Below are positions 1 through 5,522 of a stretch of 5,522 bases of DNA, one piece after another. The notes beneath the pieces were generated by a model. That model was not told the DNA's origin and did no database searches. It saw nothing but the letters and a program-made list of their open reading frames with translations. Numbering within the stretch: the first letter of the stretch is position 1; each line of letters starts with the position of its first letter. The position numbers and the translations under genes were made by a program. Source of the DNA: CAZRZN01 sp964604565 (GTDB lineage: Bacteria; Pseudomonadota; Alphaproteobacteria; Rhodobacterales; Rhodobacteraceae); the NCBI GenBank assembly GCA_964604565.1, contig CAZRZN010000270.1, positions 1 to 5,522 on the forward strand, given 5' to 3'.

Positions 1-25
1 GTTCAGACGTGTGCTCTTCCGATCT
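1..25 (+). other. Illumina TruSeq read-2 adapter remnant (sequencing artefact)
   Basis: These bases begin GTTCAGACGTGTG and end CTCTTCCGATCT, matching the 3' end of the TruSeq index/read-2 adapter with no mismatch over 25 bases. Insert DNA follows the final GATCT directly, as in an untrimmed library molecule. Translation across the junction gives the familiar adapter peptides: CSSDL and LFRS on the + strand and EIGRAHV on the - strand. The segment is synthetic, not part of the organism, and should be trimmed. It marks a contig end, so nothing upstream can be inferred. Confidence 0.97.
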
Positions 26-749
26 CGACGACGACATGATGGCGCGCTGGGGCATTCAGGAAGTCTATGGCATGCACAATTGGCCGGGCCTTCCGCTGGG
101 CAGCTTTGCCATTCGGGAGGGCGCCTTCTTTGCCGCGACCGACCAGTTCGAGATCGAATTGTCCGGCAGGGGCGGGCACGCGGCGAAACCGCATGAGACA
201 GTCGACACGGTCGTGATGACGGCCCAGCTGATCGGCGCGCTGCAGACGATCGCGTCGCGCAATGCCGACCCGGGGGACAGCGTCGTCGTGTCGGTGACCT
301 CCATGGAGTCCTCCTCCAAGGCATTCAACGTGATCCCGGCGCGCGTCACCCTGCGCGGCACCGTGCGAACCATGACACCGGAGATGCGCGACCTTGCCGA
401 GACGCGAATCAAGGCGTTGACGGAGGCGATCTGTGCCGGTTTCGGCGGGTCTGCCGACATGAATTACATGCGCGGCTACCCGGTCATGGTGAACCACCCC
501 GAACAGACCGACTTCGCCCGCGACGTGGCGCGGGCCGTGGCTGGCGAGTGCGCCGACGCCGAGATCACCATGGGCGGCGAGGATTTCGCCTATATGCTGG
601 AGGAACGGCCGGGCGCCTATATCCTTGTCGGCAACGGCGATACCGCGCGCGTGCATCATCCGGAATACAATTTCAGCGACGAGGCGATTCCGGCAGGTTG
701 TTCCTGGTGGGCCGAAGTCGTGGAGCGCCGGATGCCGATCGCGTCCTGA
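26..749 (+). CDS. M20-family amidohydrolase (HipO/N-acyl-amino-acid hydrolase-like), N-terminus missing
   Basis: This is the C-terminal 240 or so residues of a metal-dependent amidohydrolase that removes acyl groups from N-acyl amino acids or similar amides, probably in the cytoplasm. The first genomic codon is GAC at 27. In order, the sequence shows GMHNWPG (His codon at 75, expected metal ligand), the lid/dimerisation-domain signature GRGGHAAKPHETVD (from 165), GGEDFAYML (from 573) and HHPEYNFSDE (from 654), whose first His is the expected last metal ligand. Family members are usually about 380-400 residues, so roughly 140-150 residues, including the first ligands and the catalytic Glu, lie beyond the contig end. 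The apparent in-frame start at base 9 lies in the adapter and is false. Exact substrate cannot be told: hippurate, N-acetyl amino acids and auxin-type conjugates are all possible in this family. The gene stops at TGA 747-749, followed by a 134-base gap. Confidence 0.93.
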
Positions 750-883
750 GACGGAGTGCCGACGGGGCGCACCGGTCGATTGGCCTCTGCATGTGGCGGC
801 CGCGTTGTCACGGCGGCGCGGGCCCGTTTGGTGCAGGGCGATTGGCTCTGGCGGTGCACGGCGCTTGGGACTAGACAACGGGC

Positions 884-1684
884 ATGGTCAGGCCCGTGAA
901 TATCATGTGCATCAAGTGGGGCACGCTGTTCGGCCCGGAGTATGTGAACCGGCTGTATTCCGGTGTCCGGCGGCATATCTCGCGACCCGTGCGGTTCCTG
1001 TGCATGACGGACCGCGGGGATGGTCTGCATCCTGATGTCGAGGTGCTGGACCTGCCTGTCGAACCCTTTGCCGGTCCGATGGCGGATGCCCTGGCGGTGG
1101 CCAACCGGCAAGGCGCGATGCGCAAGACCTCGCTGTTTCGGCCCGGTCTGGTGCCCGATCTGGAGGGGCCGGTTCTGGGATTCGACCTGGATGTGGTGAT
1201 CACCGGCGGGCTGGACGAGATCCACGATCTTGCGCCCGGCACGGTGGCGATGCGCCACGACTGGACGGAAAAGCGCAAGGGGCGACCCACCGGCCACGGC
1301 TCTGTGTTCCGGTTCGATCCGGCGCTTCATGGATTCTTGTATGATGCGCTTGCGGCAAACCCTTATGCCGAGGTCGAAGCGGCGCGCGGGTCCGAGCAGC
1401 GCTATACCTCTCACAAGGCGATGGAGCGCGGTGTTTTCACCTATATCCCCGAGCGCTGGGTGGTGTCGTTCAAGTATGACTGCAACCCGTTTCCGGTCAA
1501 TTACCTGCGTCGGCCGACGCTGCCCGACGACGCGAGAGTGGTCTGTTTTCATGGAAGGCCCAAGATGCCAGAGGCCATCGCCGGGTATCGCGGGTCCCTG
1601 ATCCGTCATGCCAAGCCGTGCGGCTGGCTGAAGGAGCATTGGGTCGACCGCGCGCGTGCCGACCTTGGCCGCGACTGGGCCTGA
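884..1684 (+). CDS. Glycosyltransferase-like protein, GT-A-type
   Basis: This 266-residue protein resembles short, poorly characterised Rhodobacterales proteins annotated as glycosyltransferases. An N-terminal strand (NIMCIKWGTLFGPEYVNRL) is followed by FLCMTD, a pattern typical of nucleotide-sugar-binding folds. A hydrophobic strand then ends in FDLDVVITG (residues 100-108) with a DxD-like motif at D101/D103, the usual metal/nucleotide-sugar site of GT-A enzymes. Near the C-terminus, VCFHGRPKMP places H223 in a position like the late His of this fold. No signal peptide or membrane segment is seen, so it is probably cytosolic, acting on a surface glycan or glycolipid; donor and acceptor are unknown. 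The start is uncertain: ATG 884 has no clear Shine-Dalgarno, and GTG 896 and ATG 905 are in-frame alternatives that keep the whole fold. The gene is probably transcribed separately from fabF, given the 293-base gap. Confidence 0.8.
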   Translation: MVRPVNIMCIKWGTLFGPEYVNRLYSGVRRHISRPVRFLCMTDRGDGLHPDVEVLDLPVEPFAGPMADALAVANRQGAMRKTSLFRPGLVPDLEGPVLGFDLDVVITGGLDEIHDLAPGTVAMRHDWTEKRKGRPTGHGSVFRFDPALHGFLYDALAANPYAEVEAARGSEQRYTSHKAMERGVFTYIPERWVVSFKYDCNPFPVNYLRRPTLPDDARVVCFHGRPKMPEAIAGYRGSLIRHAKPCGWLKEHWVDRARADLGRDWA

Positions 1685-1754
1685 GAGATTCTGCTTGAGA
1701 GACTGGGCCCGATTAGAAGGGCCGAACAGGTGGGCCTGACGGGACGTGAACGGC

Positions 1755-1780
1755 GCGCTTTCGGCAGGGCCGAAAGACGC
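1755..1780 (+). terminator. Strong hairpin, possible terminator of the glycosyltransferase-like gene
   Basis: CTTTCGGC (1758-1765) and GCCGAAAG (1769-1776) pair perfectly around a 3-base AGG loop. A single bulged A (1777) lets GCG (1755-1757) pair with CGC (1778-1780), giving an 11-bp stem. It starts 70 bases after the stop codon at 1684. No T-run follows on either strand, so it is not a textbook intrinsic terminator. It could protect the 3' end of the upstream mRNA, or sit in the fabF leader if the promoter is upstream of it. The pairing is seen directly; the role is inferred. Confidence 0.4.
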
Positions 1781-1866
1781 CCCGCCCACCGTCCCCGGCC
1801 AGAGAGACCCGGAAGATGATGCGGCGGGACCGCAACTTCCGTTGCCAGAACGGACAGGCAGCGGCC

Positions 1867-1909
1867 GGACCGGTCCCGACACCGGGTGTCGCGCGCAGGA
1901 TCCCGCGCG
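1867..1909. repeat. Three adjacent inverted repeats in the fabF leader region
   Basis: A perfect 10-base palindrome GGACCGGTCC (1867-1876) is followed directly by a 6-bp hairpin, CGACAC (1877-1882) with GTGTCG (1886-1891) around CGG. Next comes a 5-bp hairpin, CGCGC (1892-1896) with GCGCG (1905-1909). They end about 50 bases before the fabF ribosome-binding site. The palindrome could be an operator half-site pair for a dimeric regulator and the hairpins leader structure, but GC-rich DNA makes short inverted repeats common. Confidence 0.4.
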
Positions 1910-1961
1910 GCGCCCTTGCCCCCGGGCCGCAAGGCGCGGTATGACCGGGAAAAGAGCAATC

Positions 1962-1969
1962 GAGGAAGG
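1962..1969 (+). promoter_or_regulatory. Ribosome-binding site of fabF
   Basis: GAGGAAGG lies 8 bases before ATG 1978, a good Shine-Dalgarno match at normal spacing. It supports ATG 1978 as the start, as does the MARRVVVTGLG beginning typical of FabF proteins. Confidence 0.8.
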
Positions 1970-1977
1970 GCAGGCGC

Positions 1978-3240
1978 ATGGCACGTCGCGTTGTTGTCAC
2001 CGGGCTGGGGCTGGTCACGCCACTGGCCAGCGGCGTCGAGGAAACCTGGTCGCGCATTCTGGACGGGCAGTCCGGCGCGGGTTCGATCACCAAATTCGAC
2101 GCCAGTCATCTTGCCACCACCTACGCCTGCGAAGTTCCCTGCGGCGACGGCACGGATGGCACTTTTGACGCCGATATCTACATGGCCAAGAAGGAACAGC
2201 GAAAGGTCGACGATTTCATCCGTTTCGGCATCGCCGCCGCGGAACAGGCGGTCACCGACGCGGGCTGGAAGCCCGAGGATGAGGACAGCCGTCTGCGCAC
2301 GGGGGTCATGATCGGCTCCGGTATCGGCGGGCTGAATTCGATCGCCGAAACCGCCTTGCTGATCCGCGACAAGGGACCGCGCCGGGTCTCCCCGTTTTTC
2401 ATCCCGGGGGCGCTGATCAATCTGATCTCCGGCAACGTGTCGATCCGATATGGGTTCAAGGGGCCGAATCATTCGGTTGTCACGGCCTGTTCGACCGGGG
2501 CCCATGCCATCGGCGACGCTGCGCGACTGATCAAATACGGCGATGCCGATGTGATGGTCGCGGGGGGCGCGGAGGCGGCCATCTCAGAGATCGGCATAGC
2601 CGGCTTCAACGCCTGCAAGGCGCTGTCGACCAAGCGCGGCGATGATCCGAAGTCCGCCAGCCGTCCCTATGACGCGGACCGCGACGGGTTCGTCATGGGC
2701 GAGGGGGCCGGTGTGATCGTGCTGGAGGAATACGAACACGCAAAGGCGCGCGGCGCGAAGATCTACGCCGAGGTCTGCGGCTACGGTCTGTCGGGGGACG
2801 CCTATCACATCACCGCTCCGGCGGAGAACGGCGAGGGTGCGGAACGGTCCATGCGGGCCGCTCTGAAAGATGCCAAGCTGGATCCCGACGCGATCGACTA
2901 CATCAACGCGCATGGCACCTCGACCATGGCGGATGTCATCGAACTGGCCGCCGTGGAGCGCATGCTGGGCGATGCCGCACGCAAGGTCACCATGTCCTCG
3001 ACCAAATCCGCGACCGGGCACCTGCTGGGGGCCGCGGGCGCGATCGAGGCGATCTTTTCCATTCTGGCCATTCGCGATCAGGTGGCCCCGCCGACCATCA
3101 ACCTCGACAATCCGGCGGTCGATACCCCGATCGACCTTGCGCCCAACGCAAGACGCGATCGCGCGGTGACCTACGCCCTTTCGAATTCCTTTGGCTTCGG
3201 TGGCACCAATGCCAGCGTGATCTTCGGGAAACTGGAGTAA
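1978..3240 (+). CDS. fabF: 3-oxoacyl-[ACP] synthase II (KAS II)
   Basis: FabF condenses malonyl-ACP with a growing acyl-ACP, releasing CO2, in cytoplasmic type II fatty-acid elongation; it is usually the enzyme that extends long saturated and unsaturated chains. The 420 residues form a complete thiolase-fold enzyme of near-usual length (about 410-420). The N-terminal strand is RRVVVTGLGLVTP. The nucleophile is C171 in VVTACSTG, the two catalytic histidines are H312 (NAHGTST) and H348 (SATGHLLGAAG), K343 is the conserved lysine, and the glycine-rich SFGFGGTNAS (402-412) holds the gatekeeper Phe, F405. All key residues are present, favouring the Cys-His-His elongating enzyme over the chain-length-factor type. 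GAGGAAGG upstream fixes the start. acpP is not directly upstream, although it often is in relatives. mltG follows after 6 bases, probably on the same transcript. Confidence 0.97.
   Translation: MARRVVVTGLGLVTPLASGVEETWSRILDGQSGAGSITKFDASHLATTYACEVPCGDGTDGTFDADIYMAKKEQRKVDDFIRFGIAAAEQAVTDAGWKPEDEDSRLRTGVMIGSGIGGLNSIAETALLIRDKGPRRVSPFFIPGALINLISGNVSIRYGFKGPNHSVVTACSTGAHAIGDAARLIKYGDADVMVAGGAEAAISEIGIAGFNACKALSTKRGDDPKSASRPYDADRDGFVMGEGAGVIVLEEYEHAKARGAKIYAEVCGYGLSGDAYHITAPAENGEGAERSMRAALKDAKLDPDAIDYINAHGTSTMADVIELAAVERMLGDAARKVTMSSTKSATGHLLGAAGAIEAIFSILAIRDQVAPPTINLDNPAVDTPIDLAPNARRDRAVTYALSNSFGFGGTNASVIFGKLE
3234..3237 (+). promoter_or_regulatory. mltG ribosome-binding site touching the fabF stop codon
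   Basis: GGAG at 3234-3237 abuts the TAA stop of fabF (3238-3240) and lies 9 bases before ATG 3247. The mltG ribosome-binding site is therefore inside the fabF reading frame, an arrangement that suggests one mRNA and translational coupling. Confidence 0.75.
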
Positions 3241-3246
3241 TCCCCC

Positions 3247-4404
3247 ATGTGGCGCAGTATTGCCTCTAACGCGCTGACTTTCCTGGTCGTCGCGCTTTTT
3301 CTCTTTGGCGGCGCGTTGCTTTGGGCGCAGAACGAATACAATGCCCAAGGGCCGCTGGAGGCGCCGATCTGCCTTGAGGTGCCGCGCGGGTCCAACATGC
3401 GCGGCGTTTCCGCGGATCTGGCAGAGGACCGCGCCGTGTCCAGCCCTTTGATCTTTCGGCTCGGGGCGGATTACACCGACAAGACGCAGGAGTTGAAGGC
3501 GGGCAGCTTCCTTGTCCCGGAGGGCGCGTCGATGGCGGAGATCGTCGATATCGTGACGCGCGGCGGGGCGTCGACCTGCGGGACAGAGGTGGTCTACCGC
3601 ATCGGCATCACCCGTGCCACGGTTCAGGTGCGCGAAATCGACCCGGCGACCGGCCGGTATGAGGAACGGGCAAACTTTGACCCCGCCGAGGGCGCGGCGC
3701 CAGAGATATACGCCGAGGTCAAGCAGGCCGGGGACACGCGCTATCGCATCGCGCTGGCCGAGGGCGTGACCAGCTGGCAGGTGGTCGAGGAACTCAAACA
3801 GATCGACGTGCTTGCCGGCGAGGTGGATGTGCCCGCCGAGGGCAGCCTTGCGCCGGACAGCTATGAAATCGCGCCCGAGGACACGCGCGCAAGCGTGGTC
3901 GAACGCATGCAGCAGCGCCAGGAGGTGATTCTGGCGCAGGCCTGGGCCAACCGCGCCAGCGGACTGCCGCTGGAAAGCCCGCGAGAGGCGCTGATCCTTG
4001 CCTCGATCATCGAAAAGGAGACCGGTGGTCCGGAGGAACGGCGCGACGTGGCAAGCGTCTTTGTCAATCGTCTTGAGAAAGGGATGCGGCTGCAGACCGA
4101 CCCGACGGTGATCTATGGCATCACCGAGGGGCAGGGCGTGCTGGGCCGCGGCCTGCGCCAGTCAGAACTGCGGCGCGAGACGCCGTGGAACACCTATGTC
4201 ATCAACGGTCTGCCGCCGACCCCCATCGCCAACCCGGGCCGCGCCAGCATCGAGGCGGCGCTGGACCCGGCAGAGACCGACTATATCTATTTCGTGGCCC
4301 GGACCCTTGACCCGCGCGACGGCCACAACTTTGCCGTGACGCTGGACGAGCATAACGAGAATGTCGCAGCCTATCGCGCTCTGGAGGCGCAGCGCGACCC
4401 GTAG
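3247..4404 (+). CDS. mltG: Endolytic murein transglycosylase MltG (YceG-like)
   Basis: MltG cuts nascent peptidoglycan glycan strands at the inner membrane, leaving 1,6-anhydro ends and acting as a likely terminator of glycan polymerisation. The 385 residues start with a short cytoplasmic tail and one membrane segment (about residues 9-27, ALTFLVVALFLFGGALLWA), placing the rest in the periplasm. A LysM-like region follows (about 40-110). The YceG catalytic domain carries LASIIEKETG with the catalytic Glu motif EKET at 256-259, then ASVFVNRLEKGMRLQTDPTVIYG, WNTYVINGLPPTPIANPG and YIYFVA, all hallmark blocks. Between the LysM-like region and the usual ALAEG(V/M)TSWQVVEEL block lies an extra segment (about 111-165) absent from the E. 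coli protein as I recall it. The only two cysteines, C42 and C111, are both periplasmic. It overlaps nothing and sits 6 bases after fabF, so co-transcription is likely. Confidence 0.96.
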   Translation: MWRSIASNALTFLVVALFLFGGALLWAQNEYNAQGPLEAPICLEVPRGSNMRGVSADLAEDRAVSSPLIFRLGADYTDKTQELKAGSFLVPEGASMAEIVDIVTRGGASTCGTEVVYRIGITRATVQVREIDPATGRYEERANFDPAEGAAPEIYAEVKQAGDTRYRIALAEGVTSWQVVEELKQIDVLAGEVDVPAEGSLAPDSYEIAPEDTRASVVERMQQRQEVILAQAWANRASGLPLESPREALILASIIEKETGGPEERRDVASVFVNRLEKGMRLQTDPTVIYGITEGQGVLGRGLRQSELRRETPWNTYVINGLPPTPIANPGRASIEAALDPAETDYIYFVARTLDPRDGHNFAVTLDEHNENVAAYRALEAQRDP

Positions 4405-4442
4405 CGCCGCGCACGCTGTCGGATACGCGCGCACTGCGCCGC

Positions 4443-4467
4443 GGGCCGGGTGATCGACGGTCGGCCC
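4443..4467 (+). terminator. Inverted repeat between mltG and cysS, weak terminator candidate
   Basis: GGGCCG (4443-4448) pairs with CGGCCC (4462-4467) across a 13-base loop, 39 bases after the mltG stop. No T-run follows, only GGGCGGGTCGG, so a classic intrinsic terminator is unlikely. It may end the fabF-mltG transcript imperfectly or be chance pairing in GC-rich DNA. Confidence 0.3.
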
Positions 4468-4533
4468 GGGCGGGTCGGTCGTCTATTCCAATCCCTGCGC
4501 GGAATTGCTAGGCCCGCGGCAATCCGCTTGCCT

Positions 4534-4537
4534 GGGA
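4534..4537 (+). promoter_or_regulatory. Likely ribosome-binding site of cysS
   Basis: GGGA at 4534-4537 lies 8 bases before ATG 4546. It favours that start over the in-frame ATG 4537, which overlaps this element and would add only MQT. The match is modest. Confidence 0.5.
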
Positions 4538-4545
4538 TGCAGACC

Positions 4546-5522
4546 ATGAAAATTCGCCTGACCAATTCCCGCACCCGAACGAAGGAGGACTTCGTCCCCC
4601 TCGATCCCGAGAATGTGCGCGTCTATGTCTGTGGCCCCACCGTCTATGACCGGGCACATCTGGGCAATGCGCGCCCGGTTCTGGTCTTTGACGTGATGTT
4701 CCGCCTCTTGCGCCATGTCTACGGCCCGGATCATGTCACCTATGTGCGCAATTTCACCGACGTCGACGACAAGATCAACGCCACCGCCCTGACTCGCAAG
4801 GAAGCGGGGGCGAAAGGCACGCTTGAAGATCTGGTGCAGGCGCGGTCGGATGAGACGATCCGCTGGTATCATGAGGACATGGATGCGCTGGGCGCGCTGC
4901 GGCCCACCCATGAACCCCGCGCGACCGCCTATATCGCGCAGATGATTGCCATGATCGAGGCGCTGATCGCCAAGGGCCATGCCTATGAGGCGGAGGGCCA
5001 TGTGTTGTTCGCCGTGGAGAGTTTCGAGGCCTATGGCGGACTGTCGGGCCGGTCGGTCGAGGACATGATCGCCGGCGCCCGCGTCGAGGTGGCGCCCTAC
5101 AAGCGCAACCCGATGGATTTTGTCCTTTGGAAACCGTCCTCGGACGACCTGCCGGGATGGGAGTCGCCCTGGGGCCGGGGGCGGCCGGGCTGGCACATCG
5201 AATGCTCCGCCATGGCCAAGGCGCTGCTGGGAGAGGTTTTCGACATCCACGCGGGTGGCAACGACCTGACCTTTCCCCACCATGAGAACGAGATCGCGCA
5301 AAGCTGCTGCGCGAACGGGACGGAGCGCATGGCGCAGGTCTGGCTGCATAACGAGATGTTGCAGGTCGAGGGCAAGAAGATGTCCAAGAGTTTGGGCAAT
5401 TTCTTTACCGTGCGGGATTTGCTGGATCAGGGGATACCGGGCGAGGTGATCCGGTTCGTGTTTCTCTCGACGCATTACCGCAAGCCGATGGACTGGACGG
5501 CGGAGAAGGCGCGGGAGGCGGA
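4546..5522 (+). CDS. cysS: Cysteinyl-tRNA synthetase, C-terminus beyond window
   Basis: CysRS (EC 6.1.1.16) charges tRNA-Cys with cysteine in the cytoplasm. The frame is open from ATG 4546 to the window edge, 325 full codons plus two bases. It begins MKIRLTNSRTRTKEDFVPLD, usual for the family. It shows VYVCGPTVYDRAHLGNARP with zinc ligand C29 and the HIGH-type signature H38-L-G-N41, and NFTDVDDKIN in the active site. GWHIECSAM gives zinc ligand C220, GGNDLTFPHHENEIAQS gives H245 and E249, and KMSKS lies at 278-282. The class I catalytic domain is therefore complete. E. coli CysRS has 461 residues, so about 130-150 residues of the C-terminal anticodon-binding part are missing here only because the window ends. 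A 141-base gap separates it from mltG, so it may have its own promoter, though none is clear. Confidence 0.97.
   Translation, partial: MKIRLTNSRTRTKEDFVPLDPENVRVYVCGPTVYDRAHLGNARPVLVFDVMFRLLRHVYGPDHVTYVRNFTDVDDKINATALTRKEAGAKGTLEDLVQARSDETIRWYHEDMDALGALRPTHEPRATAYIAQMIAMIEALIAKGHAYEAEGHVLFAVESFEAYGGLSGRSVEDMIAGARVEVAPYKRNPMDFVLWKPSSDDLPGWESPWGRGRPGWHIECSAMAKALLGEVFDIHAGGNDLTFPHHENEIAQSCCANGTERMAQVWLHNEMLQVEGKKMSKSLGNFFTVRDLLDQGIPGEVIRFVFLSTHYRKPMDWTAEKAREA

Larger units (their letters stand above)
1685..1977. other. Intergenic region upstream of fabF, rich in inverted repeats, no gene seen
   Basis: Between the glycosyltransferase-like gene and fabF there is no reading frame that looks like a protein. 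The longest + frame entering fabF from here (ATG 1746 or 1941) is rich in Pro, Arg and Gly with no motif, and overlaps fabF out of frame. The stretch should hold the end of the upstream transcript and the fabF promoter and leader. Several inverted repeats are visible (1706-1723, 1755-1780, 1867-1909). I could not pick a -35/-10 pair with acceptable spacing. Confidence 0.6.

Noticed and set aside
796..803. GCGGCCGC palindrome that could hint at a cloning site.
   Set aside because: No vector or linker sequence surrounds it; an 8-base GC palindrome is unremarkable in this DNA.
777..850. Near-direct repeat CGATTGGC(C)TCTG at 777-789 and 839-850 in the gap after the amidohydrolase.
   Set aside because: Too short and only two copies; fits chance in skewed composition.
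1695..1723. TTGAGA followed by GATTAGAA as a promoter pair, with GGCCC/GGGCC inverted repeat.
   Set aside because: The spacing between the boxes is about 10 bases instead of 16-18, and the 5-bp stem with an 8-base loop is weak.
656..1984. Long open frame on the - strand (442 codons) opposite the glycosyltransferase-like gene.
   Set aside because: It spans a whole recognisable + strand gene and two gaps, is Arg/His/Pro-rich without motifs, and is explained by G/C third positions keeping the reverse frame open.
1746..2168. Possible small + strand gene in the gap before fabF.
   Set aside because: The translation is low-complexity Pro/Arg/Gly, has no good ribosome-binding site and runs out of frame into fabF.
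2584..3348. Open frame of 254 codons on the - strand opposite fabF.
   Set aside because: It lies over the FabF catalytic core and the start of mltG, with no motif of its own.
4486..4510. TTCCAA and TTGCTA as a cysS promoter.
   Set aside because: The 13-base spacer is too short and both boxes match consensus poorly.
4483..5475. Open frame of 330 codons on the - strand opposite cysS.
   Set aside because: The + strand shows every CysRS signature; the reverse frame is Gly/Arg/His-rich with no family look and is a composition shadow.

Overview
The window looks like ordinary chromosomal DNA from a GC-rich alphaproteobacterium, most likely a Rhodobacterales/Roseobacter-group member. This rests on strong G/C preference at third codon positions, the fabF-mltG pair, and the look of the protein sequences; it is a judgement by eye, not a database result. 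All supported genes are on the + strand.

Layout: bases 1-25 are not genomic. They match the 3' end of the Illumina TruSeq read-2 adapter, so the window starts at an untrimmed contig end. Genomic sequence starts at about base 26, inside an M20-family amidohydrolase that lacks its N-terminal part and stops at 749. After a 134-base gap comes a 266-residue protein with a GT-A-like glycosyltransferase look (884-1684). A 293-base gap follows with no convincing gene but several inverted repeats (1685-1977). Next are fabF, the fatty-acid elongation condensing enzyme (1978-3240), and, 6 bases later, mltG, the membrane-anchored endolytic murein transglycosylase (3247-4404). The mltG Shine-Dalgarno sequence lies against the fabF stop codon. 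After a 141-base gap, cysS (cysteinyl-tRNA synthetase) begins at 4546 and runs off the right edge.

How the genes work together: fabF supplies acyl chains for membrane lipids and mltG acts in cell-wall glycan processing; their linkage is widely conserved (E. coli has fabF-pabC-mltG). cysS is a translation housekeeping gene. The amidohydrolase and the glycosyltransferase-like protein have no evident pathway link to these.

I found no mobile element, CRISPR array, RNA gene or novel defence-type system. The observations most worth checking are the adapter contamination and the false N-terminus it creates, the inverted-repeat cluster upstream of fabF, the separation of fabF from acpP, and an extra segment plus a lone cysteine pair in MltG.
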